Source: Eubacterium_U album
GTDB taxonomy: Bacteria > Bacillota > Clostridia > Lachnospirales > Lachnospiraceae
NCBI RefSeq assembly: GCF_025336545.1
Contig: NZ_JAODBU010000004.1
Location: 186,001 to 250,000 of the forward strand
DNA length: 64,000 nt
Direction: 5' to 3'
Positions within the stretch are counted from its first letter, which is position 1; every line of letters begins with the position of its first letter. The notes beneath the pieces are model-generated. The model saw only the letters and a program-made list of their open reading frames with translations. It was not told the DNA's origin and made no database searches. The position numbers and the translations under genes are program-made. Shown one piece after another: positions 53,299 to 61,988 of the stretch.

Positions 53299-54444
53299 TT
53301 ACATAATTTTTCTAAATAATTCTATAAAGTCATCAACACTTGCATCTTTAGGATTTCCAGGTGCGCAAGCATCTGCAGCAGCAGATTCAGCAAGGAAAGG
53401 TAAATCATCTTCTTTGATTGCATCAAGCTTTGAAGGAATTCCTACATCAGTTGACAATTGCTTAACGGCATCAATTGCTGCTTTTCTGTATTCATCAGTT
53501 GACATTTCATCAACGCCTTTAACACCCATTGCACGGGCAATTTCACGATATTTCTCACCGGTACATTTCTGATTATATTCCATAACAATAGGGAGCATCA
53601 TGGCACATGCAACACCGTGAGGAGTGTCATAAACAGCACCTAAAGTATGAGCCATTGAGTGAGCAATTCCAAGCCCTACATTTGAAAATCCCATTCCGGC
53701 AATGTACTGACCTAGAGCCATTCCTTCACGACCCTCCTTAGTATTTTCAACTGCGCCTCTAAGAGATTTGCTAATAATTTCAATAGCCTTTAAATGGAAC
53801 ATATCTGTCATTTCCCATGCAGCCTTTGTTGTGTAACCTTCGATGGCGTGAGTAAGGGCGTCCATACCGGTAGAAGCTGTAAGTCCCTTTGGCATTGAAG
53901 ACATCATATCAGGATCTACGATAGCGATAATTGGCATATCATGTGGGTCAACGCATACAAATTTACGTTTTCTTTCAATATCTGTAATAACATAATTAAT
54001 TGTAACTTCAGCAGCTGTTCCTGCAGTAGTAGGTACTGCAATAATAGGAACACAAGGCTTTTTAGTAGGCGCTACGCCTTCAAGACTTCTTACATCTTCA
54101 AATTCCGGATTTGCAATAATTATTCCGATTGCTTTTGCTGTATCCATTGAAGAACCACCACCAATTGCAATAATGTAATCAGCTTTAGAATCTTTAAAAG
54201 CCTGAACACCATGCTGTACATTTTCGATTGTTGGGTTAGCTTTGATATCTGAATATATTTCATAAGCCAAGTCGTTTTTATCTAAGATATCTGTAACCTT
54301 AGATGTAACGTTGAATTTGATTAAGTCAGGATCTGAACATACAAAAGCCTTTTTGAATCCGTGAGCCTTTGCTTCTGTTGCAATTTCGTTAATTGCACCT
54401 GAACCGTGATAAGATGTTTCGTTTAACATAATTCTGTTTGCCAT
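53299..54444 (-). CDS. Iron-containing alcohol dehydrogenase
   Basis: 381 residues, group III iron-type. NAD-binding GGGSSMDTAKAIGI near residue 93, then DALTHAIEGY (metal ligands Asp and His) and GIAHSMAHTLGAVYDTPHG (remaining His ligands) are clear. Members include FucO (lactaldehyde to 1,2-propanediol) and butanol or 1,3-propanediol dehydrogenases; the choice cannot be read. The chosen ATG at 54444 has GAAAGGAG 8 bases upstream; an earlier TTG is unlikely. The leader holds element F and a TGTTAATAACA palindrome. Confidence 0.9.
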   Translation of the reverse strand: MANRIMLNETSYHGSGAINEIATEAKAHGFKKAFVCSDPDLIKFNVTSKVTDILDKNDLAYEIYSDIKANPTIENVQHGVQAFKDSKADYIIAIGGGSSMDTAKAIGIIIANPEFEDVRSLEGVAPTKKPCVPIIAVPTTAGTAAEVTINYVITDIERKRKFVCVDPHDMPIIAIVDPDMMSSMPKGLTASTGMDALTHAIEGYTTKAAWEMTDMFHLKAIEIISKSLRGAVENTKEGREGMALGQYIAGMGFSNVGLGIAHSMAHTLGAVYDTPHGVACAMMLPIVMEYNQKCTGEKYREIARAMGVKGVDEMSTDEYRKAAIDAVKQLSTDVGIPSKLDAIKEDDLPFLAESAAADACAPGNPKDASVDDFIELFRKIM

Positions 54445-54486
54445 GTTAAAATCTCCTTTCAATATTTTGTAAAAGTTAATTAATAT

Positions 54487-54565
54487 GATGTCAGGGTGAG
54501 CTCTAAGATCTTTTACCTACTTATGAGCAAACGCATGTGGGCTTGAACCTTTTGACGCTGACATC
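54487..54565 (-). repeat. Structured intergenic element (copy F)
   Basis: GATGTCAG (54487-54494) and CTGACATC (54558-54565) close a 79-base segment with CCTTTTGACGCTGACATC on the plus strand, close to the core of copies A-C. It lies between the alcohol dehydrogenase start and the response regulator end and may be part of the leader. Confidence 0.4.
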
Positions 54566-54574
54566 TTAATATAT

Positions 54575-54606
54575 AACTAATGTTAATAACATAACATGTT
54601 AGTTCT
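54575..54606 (-). promoter_or_regulatory. TGTTA-A-TAACA palindrome upstream of the alcohol dehydrogenase
   Basis: TGTTAATAACA lies in an imperfect inverted repeat (AACTAATGTTA against TAACATGTTAGTT). The TGTTA half-site resembles those of the redox repressor Rex, which controls such dehydrogenases in clostridia, but the spacing differs from the TTGTTAANNNNTTAACAA form. Tentative. Confidence 0.25.
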
Positions 54607-54620
54607 TAAAGTATTAATAA

Positions 54621-56129
54621 TTATCTTACGAATTGATTCCTATAGTCCTTCGGGCTAAGACCTGTATTCTTCTTAAAAATAACAGAAAAATATGCAGGGT
54701 CATGAATTCCTATTTTATCAGATATTTCAAATGTTTTAAGGTTTGTATTTGCTAAGAAATCCTTAGCCATACTGATTCTAAGCATTGTAATGTAACTTAC
54801 AATTGAATGACCACATTCTTTTTTGAAAGTTCTGCTTAAATAGGATTCATTAGTGTGAACATTTTGTGCGATAAGCTCAAGTGACAAATCGTCAGCAATA
54901 TGTTCTTTGATGTATATAATTGTTTCCTCTATGAAAGAACTATATTTTTTAGAGGACTGGGTTAATTGTTTTTTTACATCATCTATAAGATTTCTGACAG
55001 TTTCTTTTAACTGGAAGAAATCTGAAACTGAATTTATTTTATTTATATATTCATCTTCTGTAGGAAGAGTATTACTTTTAAGCATTACTCTATAGCAAAT
55101 AAGATAAATTTGAGTGCAGATGCTTCTAACAGTATTTTCATCAGAAAAATTGTTTTCAAGTTTATTAAATATAGAGCCTAAAATATCTGAAGCAGATTTA
55201 AAATCTAACTGTATAACTGAGTTTTCAAAATCGTGTAGCAGTAAATTAATATCCGCAGAAAAGGTTTCTTTACCTGCAACGTAATCACTGGAGAATTCAA
55301 CAACATGGGCAGAGGAATAAAAATTTAATGATAACGCTAATATTGCCTCTGAAATAGCTGTTGAAAAATCACGTGCACTGTGATGATAACCGCTTATACC
55401 CGCATTTACATTTAATGATGTAAACTTTTTAAATGAAGAAACGATTGTGTTGCAGTTATCAATTATTGCTGATGTATCTTCATTTTCATAATCAAAATAT
55501 ACATTTATAATAAGATTGTTATATCTAAAGCAATAACTGTTAAGCTTGTTGTCGATTATTATATCTTTTAACGTTCCAACCATTGACATATCGTCCGGTA
55601 ATTGAAATGCAGCTACATAATAATTGTTTAAATTAATATCAAAGTCCGATAGCTTGTTTAAGGAATCATCAGGTACAACGTGGTCTGTAAGTTCCTGAAA
55701 AAATTGATCCTTAAGAAATGCCTGCTCACTTTTACTAATAGAAGATTTAGATTCAATTAGTTTTTTCGCAACATTTTGAACTGCATTTATTACATCTGTT
55801 TTTGCAGCCGGTTTTAACAGGTATTCTGCAACATTATACTGAATTGCAGAACGTGCATATTCAAATTCTGAATATCCTGAAAGTATGATAACAGATATTT
55901 CAGGGTGATTTTCATAAATGTATTTAGCAAGTCCGATACCATCAAGAGAAGGCATTCTTACATCAGTTATTACAATGTCAATAGGAGTACTTTCGATTAT
56001 TTCAATAGCCTCTGTTCCGTTCTTTGCTGTTGCCGAAACAACACAATCATATGTCTCCCAATTTATATATTCAGAGAGGCCTTTTCTAAATATAGATTCA
56101 TCGTCTACTATTAATAAGTGAAAAATCAT
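54621..56129 (-). CDS. YesN-type AraC response regulator
   Basis: 502 residues. Receiver domain 1-125 (LLIVDDESIFRKG; phospho-acceptor D56 in IVITDVRMPSLDGI; Lys in EYLLKPAAKTDVI). A middle region of about 250 residues has no recognised fold. C-terminal AraC double HTH at about 400-500 with SLELIAQNVHTNESYLSRTF and DPAYFSVIFKKNTGLSPKDYR. It regulates carbohydrate-use genes in most relatives. The kinase gene is 15 bases upstream on the same strand, in the usual order. Confidence 0.92.
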   Translation of the reverse strand: MIFHLLIVDDESIFRKGLSEYINWETYDCVVSATAKNGTEAIEIIESTPIDIVITDVRMPSLDGIGLAKYIYENHPEISVIILSGYSEFEYARSAIQYNVAEYLLKPAAKTDVINAVQNVAKKLIESKSSISKSEQAFLKDQFFQELTDHVVPDDSLNKLSDFDINLNNYYVAAFQLPDDMSMVGTLKDIIIDNKLNSYCFRYNNLIINVYFDYENEDTSAIIDNCNTIVSSFKKFTSLNVNAGISGYHHSARDFSTAISEAILALSLNFYSSAHVVEFSSDYVAGKETFSADINLLLHDFENSVIQLDFKSASDILGSIFNKLENNFSDENTVRSICTQIYLICYRVMLKSNTLPTEDEYINKINSVSDFFQLKETVRNLIDDVKKQLTQSSKKYSSFIEETIIYIKEHIADDLSLELIAQNVHTNESYLSRTFKKECGHSIVSYITMLRISMAKDFLANTNLKTFEISDKIGIHDPAYFSVIFKKNTGLSPKDYRNQFVR

Positions 56130-56144
56130 ACTATCACACCTTTC

Positions 56145-57899
56145 TTATTTTTCACATGGAATTTTAAATGAAATAGCTGTCTTTACCATAGGAGTACTTT
56201 CAATATGTAAGGCACATTCAGGACCATACATTAATATTAATCTCCGATTTAGGTTACGAAGACCAACGTGGGTATGCCCTTTAGATGTACCTGATTCTTT
56301 AGATGAAGGTGCCTGGTTATTAAAATCAGGGATTTCATTAAATCCAATACCATTATCTTCAATTGAAATATGAAGATATTCATATTTTTCGTATAAGTAA
56401 ATGTTTAGTTCACCTGAACTTTCTTTTGGTTCAAGACCATGAACATAAGCATTTTCAACAAGTGTCTGTATACAAAATACAGGAACTTTATATGAATCAA
56501 GACCTGCATCAATATGAAAGTTGATGCTTATTCGGTCTTCAAATCTAATTCTTTGTAAGTAACTGTAAAATTTGACATATTTTAATTCTTCTGAAAGAGG
56601 TATTGCAAAGTCATTTTTAGATTTTACAGTTGCTTTTAATAATTCTCCAAGAGCAATCGTCATATCATAAATTTCATTGTTATCAGACATCTCAGCTTTC
56701 CATGCAATAGCATTAAGTACATTAAAGAGAAAGTGAGGATTAATCTGAGATTGCAATGCACGTATTTCAGAATCCTTTAACAATAACTTTTGTTCCGTAA
56801 TATCTTCGTGGAAGGAATGAATCTCATCCAACATATTGTTAACTGATAATTGGAGAGAATAAAATTCTTCGTATTTTTCAAGCCCGTTTATATTTCCTGA
56901 GTAATCTCCCTGCGCAATTCGATTTACATAATTAATCATTAAGGAAATAGGCTGTGTGATTAGTCTGCTTATTCCAAATGCAAATATTAAAACAATAATT
57001 ATAATTGATATGATTGCAATAATATATGGCAAAAGAATATTGTAAATCTGATGTTCTATCTGACTGACAGGGGCAAGTACAGCAGCGTTGATGTTAATAG
57101 ACTCCATTTCATTTGACAAAACAAAGTAATCGTCAGAATCAAATTTAACAGAGGATATTTTCAATGCATCAATTGCATTAATCTGTTTATGTATTGATGA
57201 TAATTTAGTTGATTCAGCATTATATTTAAAACCCGACATAACTTCTAAATCATCATTGTATATAAATATACGCCAATCGTTAGAAACATATTGACTAAGG
57301 GAGAACATCCATTCATTAATGTTAATTGAAATAAGAATATCGCCAATCTGCTGACCATTATTTGAACTGTATATTGTCTTTATAAAATAAATGCAGTTTG
57401 AATCATTAAAGGTTCTAAATGAAAGTGAAGGAGAAGGAGATGTAAGAGAATTGTAAATCCTTCTATTCATAATTAATGAAGAACTTGTTTCATTTTTTGA
57501 AACATGAACCTGCTTTCCGCGTTTGTTATAAATATAAACTGATTCAAGATAACTTTTTTCCCACAAATTATTCATGATAAGGGAAGAAGTTATCTGTTTT
57601 GCAGTAGTAACCGAATTAGTTGAGTCAGCATAATTGTTCTCTAACCAATCATATACGCTGGTGTTTGAAATTAATATACGATATATTGAATCGATAGTAT
57701 CTATATTAGTTGATATGGCACTAATTGTAGAGCGGCTTTCCTGAAAAATCTGTTCTTTAAAACTTTTTTGAAGTTCATTAATAGTCTTATAGCAAAATAA
57801 TGCACCACTAATAACTAAAGCAAATGCAATAGTAACTGTAATTAATATGGTAACCTGTGTTCTTAGTTTCCTTTTTTTATGTAAAAATCCTTTTGCCAT
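56145..57899 (-). CDS. YesM-type sensor histidine kinase
   Basis: 584 residues. One N-terminal helix (TILITVTIAFALVISGALFCY, from about 16), an extracellular region of about 270 residues resembling a dCache-type sensor, a second helix (IIAIISIIIIVLIFAFGISR, near 290), HAMP, then the His_kinase domain with the phospho-acceptor His in QSQINPHFLFNVLNAIAW and an ATP-binding HATPase region ending GVGLRNLNRRLILMYG-like. Such kinases sense oligosaccharides through binding proteins. The sugar ABC genes at 61989 on the opposite strand may be their targets, by analogy only. Confidence 0.9.
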   Translation of the reverse strand: MAKGFLHKKRKLRTQVTILITVTIAFALVISGALFCYKTINELQKSFKEQIFQESRSTISAISTNIDTIDSIYRILISNTSVYDWLENNYADSTNSVTTAKQITSSLIMNNLWEKSYLESVYIYNKRGKQVHVSKNETSSSLIMNRRIYNSLTSPSPSLSFRTFNDSNCIYFIKTIYSSNNGQQIGDILISININEWMFSLSQYVSNDWRIFIYNDDLEVMSGFKYNAESTKLSSIHKQINAIDALKISSVKFDSDDYFVLSNEMESININAAVLAPVSQIEHQIYNILLPYIIAIISIIIIVLIFAFGISRLITQPISLMINYVNRIAQGDYSGNINGLEKYEEFYSLQLSVNNMLDEIHSFHEDITEQKLLLKDSEIRALQSQINPHFLFNVLNAIAWKAEMSDNNEIYDMTIALGELLKATVKSKNDFAIPLSEELKYVKFYSYLQRIRFEDRISINFHIDAGLDSYKVPVFCIQTLVENAYVHGLEPKESSGELNIYLYEKYEYLHISIEDNGIGFNEIPDFNNQAPSSKESGTSKGHTHVGLRNLNRRLILMYGPECALHIESTPMVKTAISFKIPCEK

Positions 57900-58072
57900 G
57901 CCTTGTCCTCGAATGATGTTATTTTATAGTTCCGTACCTTAAAGTAATTATTTTTAAAGAATTACTTTAGAATGCTATAAACATTATATCAAAAATATTA
58001 AAGTATACAAAGAAATTGTAAAAAATGTCTAAAAATGGTAAAAAAATTCAAAGTATTTGTAAAAATATTACA

Positions 58073-58101
58073 TTAAAACTGAAAAATAACTCCGATATAA
58101 T
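58073..58101 (+). promoter_or_regulatory. Promoter of the discoidin-domain protein gene
   Basis: TTAAAA and a perfect TATAAT at 58096-58101 are 17 bases apart, 33 bases before the start codon. The DNA upstream is very A-rich, as for an UP element. The divergent kinase gene lies on the other side. Confidence 0.5.
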
Positions 58102-58133
58102 TGCATTATCATATAAAGAATGGAGATGGAAAG

Positions 58134-59882
58134 ATGAAAAAATTGAAATTATTGGCAATGTCTCTTGCAGCAATAATGACCGTGTCAACAGTTGGTATGG
58201 GTGATTATGCAGCTGTTAAGGGAGACGATACAACTACATGCGAAGTAAGTACATTTTCCGGAAATGAGTGTGTGACTTATGGAAAAACAGTTACTTCGGA
58301 TATGGGAGTATCTAGTGGAAGCTTATCTGACATTGTAGATGGAAATGAAAATAATTTATGGATAGCAGGTGGCAGAATTACAGGAACAATAACAATTGAT
58401 TTAGGAGCATATTATAAAATATCAGATTTTAAGATTGTATTTGAAGCCTCAAGAGACGATGGAGAGTGGGGATATACAGTTGAAGGAACGGATGATGAAA
58501 GTAATTGGGATATGTTATGGGACAATAGTAACAATTCTGATAACAGTAAATCTTTAACAGGAAAAAACACGGAATACGGAGAAAACGTATATAATAAATT
58601 AAGAATAAAAATAACTAATATTCCAGGTACGCTTGTTTGGACTGCAATGAGAGAATTTTGTGCTTATGGTGTTAAAATTAGTGATTCTAAAGTGACAAAT
58701 GTTGCAAAAGGATGCTCGGCGAAAGGATATTATAGTGACGGAGGAAGCGGTAATGAGGCTGGTGGATTTCCGGCTACAAATGTTACCGATGGAAACACTT
58801 CATCAAGATGGGGCGGAAATGGAAATGGAAATGGTCAGTACATAATAGTTGATTTAGGAAAAACTAGAAAAATAGAGGGATTCAATGTTTTATTCCAAAA
58901 AGATGCGTATCCAACATTAGAAGAGGCCAAGGCTGATACATCAGATAGTGAAAGTCAGTATGGTCAGACATGGAAATATGTTATAGAAGGTTCTAATGAT
59001 CAGAGCACATGGACTATGCTGTGGAATAATAATGAGAACGATGACAATGAAAATTGGAGTAGAAGTCAGTCCGGTGAATGTGAAGATAAAGATAATGAAT
59101 ATCAATATGTGAGATTTACAATAAATAGAATGCCTTTGCATCAATCTAGTACTGCACAGGTATGGGCAGCAATGTACGAATTTAACATTTATTCACCGGT
59201 TTATACTGTAACAGAAGGAGATTCAACTACAGAAGCGGCATATGGAGATACATATACAGTTAATGGAGATGCTACATACGGTTATTATTATAATGAAGAA
59301 ATGTACAAAAAAGGTGATGGATTAACAGTAAAAGACAATATTAATTTGGAAGCTGTAAATACATTAAACTTATCAATTGCAAATGGTGCAGGAATCAGAA
59401 CGGCAGATCCTTATGGAATGAGATTCCAGACAACAGTTACAAGCGATAATTATAAAGCGGTTAATGAGCAGAAAGCTATAAAGGAAGGAATGCTTATAAC
59501 TACAAAAGATTTATATGAAAAAAATGGTAACGTATTAGAAAAAGAAAGTAACTATACAAAATTAGATATTGCAAATAATGGTTGGTATGGAGAAAACGAA
59601 AGTGCAAAAACAAATACTTACTGTGGCTCAGTTGTAAATATTAAAGAAGAAAATTTTGCAAGAGGTTTTATTGCAAATGCATATGTAACAATTACTTATA
59701 AAGATGGAACAACTACAACAGTTTATTCTGACAATATGAGTGATACAAGATCAGTTGCACAGGTTGCGTATAACATGACACAAAGCGAGGGCGGACAGGC
59801 TGAACTTAATAGACTTGGAGAGACTATAAAAGCTATGATAGAAGGTTGGGCAACAAAGTACAATGCTAATCAGGCACAGTAA
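58134..59882 (+). CDS. Secreted protein with two discoidin (F5/8 C) domains
   Basis: 582 residues. Signal peptide (LKLLAMSLAAIMTVSTVGM) then two F5/8 type C-like carbohydrate-binding domains, about 40-185 (WTAMREFCAYGV end) and about 190-355 (IVDLGKTRKIEGFNVLFQKD; WAAMYEFNIY end). The C-terminal ~200 residues start GAGIRTADPYGMRFQTTVTS and contain GMLITTKDLYE and ARGFIANAYVTITYKDGTTT; I recall this module in other Lachnospiraceae surface proteins, but it has no known function. No catalytic domain and no LPXTG motif is visible. The ATG at 58134 has GGAGATGGAA upstream. It is followed by a small peptide gene 10 bases after. Confidence 0.75.
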   Translation: MKKLKLLAMSLAAIMTVSTVGMGDYAAVKGDDTTTCEVSTFSGNECVTYGKTVTSDMGVSSGSLSDIVDGNENNLWIAGGRITGTITIDLGAYYKISDFKIVFEASRDDGEWGYTVEGTDDESNWDMLWDNSNNSDNSKSLTGKNTEYGENVYNKLRIKITNIPGTLVWTAMREFCAYGVKISDSKVTNVAKGCSAKGYYSDGGSGNEAGGFPATNVTDGNTSSRWGGNGNGNGQYIIVDLGKTRKIEGFNVLFQKDAYPTLEEAKADTSDSESQYGQTWKYVIEGSNDQSTWTMLWNNNENDDNENWSRSQSGECEDKDNEYQYVRFTINRMPLHQSSTAQVWAAMYEFNIYSPVYTVTEGDSTTEAAYGDTYTVNGDATYGYYYNEEMYKKGDGLTVKDNINLEAVNTLNLSIANGAGIRTADPYGMRFQTTVTSDNYKAVNEQKAIKEGMLITTKDLYEKNGNVLEKESNYTKLDIANNGWYGENESAKTNTYCGSVVNIKEENFARGFIANAYVTITYKDGTTTTVYSDNMSDTRSVAQVAYNMTQSEGGQAELNRLGETIKAMIEGWATKYNANQAQ

Positions 59883-59892
59883 GGAGAAATAC

Positions 59893-60051
59893 ATGAAGAG
59901 AAAATATGAATATCCTAAAATGGAAATAATAGAATTTGATACAAAAGATGTAATAACAACAAGCGGTGTTAGTGATGATGATTTTTTGAATGGATTAGAT
60001 CATGTAATAGATATAAATAATGGAAACAGTGGTTGGACAGGTTTATATTAA
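59893..60051 (+). CDS. 52-residue ITTSG-type peptide
   Basis: Starts at ATG 59893 with AAGGAG 9 bases upstream. The sequence begins MKRKYEYPKMEIIEFDTKDV and continues ITTSGVSDDDFLNG, ending NSGWTGLY. The pattern K-x-x-KPE-like Y-x-x-P-x-ME-hydrophobic, acidic DVITTSG, and a short Gly/Asn tail, recurs in small Firmicute proteins next to secreted proteins, though I cannot confirm the family without searching. No Cys and no signal peptide. It is 10 bases downstream of the discoidin gene and probably translated with it. A role as peptide precursor or small chaperone is speculative. Confidence 0.65.
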   Translation: MKRKYEYPKMEIIEFDTKDVITTSGVSDDDFLNGLDHVIDINNGNSGWTGLY

Positions 60052-60072
60052 AAGTCGCTTTCTCATTTCCCG

Positions 60073-60128
60073 GGTCTTGAAGTCATATGCTTTATATAAT
60101 TTTCAAAATAGGCATATGGCTGTAGACC
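60073..60128 (+). ncRNA. Hairpin after the peptide gene
   Basis: GGTCT/AGACC (60073-60077, 60124-60128) and GTCATATGC/GCATATGGC (60082-60090, 60112-60120, one wobble) form one long hairpin with a 21-base AT-rich loop. Unlike a terminator it has no T-run. Confidence 0.45.
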
Positions 60129-60189
60129 TAAATGCAAATTTCAACTAAATAAATGTCATGTCATCAGGTTTGTTAATAATGAAAATAAA

Positions 60190-60287
60190 TCAGATTACAG
60201 ACGATAACGGGCAACCGTGAAAATTCAAAGAATATCTCCTTTTGATAATTTGGGTAAAACCATAGTCTGAAAGGAGGTATTTTTTTG
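60190..60287 (+). promoter_or_regulatory. Attenuator-like leader with competing hairpins
   Basis: CAGAC/GTCTG (60198-60202, 60265-60269) encloses ACGG-GCAA-CCGT (60207-60218, GNRA loop) and a second hairpin (60221-60230 with 60239-60251). ATATCTCCTTT (60232-60242) can instead pair with AAAGGAGGTAT (60270-60280), giving a terminator with seven following T. Both states cannot form together. I do not recognise a riboswitch class. In the rest of this 432-base gap (60052-60483) I see AT-rich DNA and no gene. Confidence 0.5.
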
Positions 60288-60483
60288 TAAAAAAATATAT
60301 ATAAAATAGAGGAAAACTGATACACTATAGCAATGGGAAATTGAAAATGAGAGTATTAATTAGTATTAGCATAAAAGAAAGTAAATAATTAATTATTATA
60401 AGTAAATTAAAGAAATTAAATTCTTGAATACTAATATTTATATAAAATGTTAATTTAAATGAATATAAAAGAGAGGAAAGAAT

Positions 60484-61680
60484 ATGGTTACATTATTATT
60501 AGCGCTTATTTATTTGGCATTTATTAGTCTTGGATTGCCGGATTCACTTTTAGGTTCAGCTTGGCCGCAAATGCATTTGGATTTAGGGGCGCAGCTGTCA
60601 ATGGAGGGAATTATTTCAATGTTAATTTCCTGTGGAACGGTTATTTCAAGTTTATTTTCTGAAAAGATAATATATAAGTTTGGAACGGGAATGATTTCGG
60701 CAGTAAGTACACTTTTAACAGCTGTTGCATTATTTGGATTTTCAGTTTCCGGAAACTTTTATATGTTATGCTTCCTTGCGATTCCTTATGGATTGGGAGC
60801 AGGAGCAATAGATGCAGCGCTTAACAATTATGTTGCTCTTCATTTCGCGTCAAGACATATGAGCTGGTTACACTGTTTCTGGGGAATTGGAGCAGCTGTT
60901 GGACCGTATGTAATGGGTGTAGCAATGTCACTTGGAAAGGGATGGCGTGGAGGATATTTGGCAATATCAGTAATACAGCTTGTTCTAACTATTGTTTTAT
61001 TTGCGGCATTACCGTTATGGAAAATAAATCAGGAAAAAAATGAAGAAAGCATAACTGAAAAGAAAGAACCAAAGAAATTAAAAGAAATATTTAAAATAAA
61101 AGGTGTAGCTTTTGTTTTGATAGCGTTTTTTTGCTACTGTGCGGTAGAACAGACGACAGGATTATGGGCATCAAGTTATTTTGTAATAAACAGAGGGTTA
61201 AGCAACCATACAGCAGCAAGTTTTGTTGGATTGTTTTATATTGGAATTACGGGTGGCAGATTTTTGAGTGGCTTTATAGCAGACAAATTTGGCGATAAAA
61301 AAATGATCAGACTTGGAATATGCGGAATTTTAATAGGAGTTGTATTTTTGCTAATTCCGGCAAATCAGTTATTTTCAAGTTACAAAATGTTAAAAGAAAT
61401 ATTCCCTCTAATAGGTCTGGGCTTTGTCGGATTTGGATGTGCTCCAATATATCCATCAGTAATACATGCTACGCCTGATAATTTTGGAAAAGAAAATTCG
61501 CAGGCAATTATAGGAATACAGATGGCATTTGCATATATGGGAGTTATTATTATGCCGGCTTTGTTCGGAATAATATCCCAGTACATAACAATCGCACTAT
61601 TTCCAATATATATTATGTTAATTACTTTAGTTATGTTTATAATGTCGGAAAAGATGAACAAACTTAAGAGTAAGATTTAA
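60484..61680 (+). CDS. Major facilitator superfamily transporter
   Basis: 398 residues with about 12 transmembrane helices. The beginning (LALIYLAFISLGLPDSLLGSAW) and GIGAAVGPYVMGVAMSLGKGWRGG, plus the late GFGCAPIYPSVIHATPDNFG, match the MFS group that includes FucP-like sugar and other small-solute carriers. The substrate cannot be read. It has its own RBS (AGAGGAAAG) and ends at a strong terminator; the leader carries the competing hairpins at 60190-60287. Confidence 0.82.
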   Translation: MVTLLLALIYLAFISLGLPDSLLGSAWPQMHLDLGAQLSMEGIISMLISCGTVISSLFSEKIIYKFGTGMISAVSTLLTAVALFGFSVSGNFYMLCFLAIPYGLGAGAIDAALNNYVALHFASRHMSWLHCFWGIGAAVGPYVMGVAMSLGKGWRGGYLAISVIQLVLTIVLFAALPLWKINQEKNEESITEKKEPKKLKEIFKIKGVAFVLIAFFCYCAVEQTTGLWASSYFVINRGLSNHTAASFVGLFYIGITGGRFLSGFIADKFGDKKMIRLGICGILIGVVFLLIPANQLFSSYKMLKEIFPLIGLGFVGFGCAPIYPSVIHATPDNFGKENSQAIIGIQMAFAYMGVIIMPALFGIISQYITIALFPIYIMLITLVMFIMSEKMNKLKSKI

Positions 61681-61684
61681 ATAG

Positions 61685-61729
61685 TTACGGATGAAATCTA
61701 AAATAGCAGGTTTCATCCGTAAATTTTTA
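61685..61729 (+). terminator. Terminator after the MFS gene
   Basis: TTACGGATGAAA (61685-61696) pairs perfectly with TTTCATCCGTAA (61711-61722) and runs into ATTTTT. The rest of the 61681-61988 gap is AT-rich with one promoter and no gene seen. Confidence 0.8.
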
Positions 61730-61919
61730 CATAATTTGCCAAATTATCTAACAATTTTACACTTATTCTCCTTATATTTAATATTTACAATAAATAAAAA
61801 GTAAATTTATTAATGGTATTGTCTAAAATGTATAAAAAATTAAATAAACAACACGGTAGTATGTGATTTTTTACTATATATAATGTAAAAAAAACACAAG
61901 TTTATGTAAAAATATTCTA

Positions 61920-61948
61920 TTCAGATATTTGCAATAAAACAATATAAT
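61920..61948 (+). promoter_or_regulatory. Promoter of the sugar-binding protein gene
   Basis: TTCAGA (61920-61925) and TATAAT (61943-61948) are 17 bases apart, 40 bases before the start codon. Confidence 0.5.
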
Positions 61949-61988
61949 GTGAACATAAACAAAACAACTTTAAGGAGGAAGTTAAGAT

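Noticed and set aside
60052..60483. A further small gene in the 432-base gap before the MFS gene
   Set aside because: Only a 13-codon frame beginning MRVLISISI was seen, with no convincing SD.
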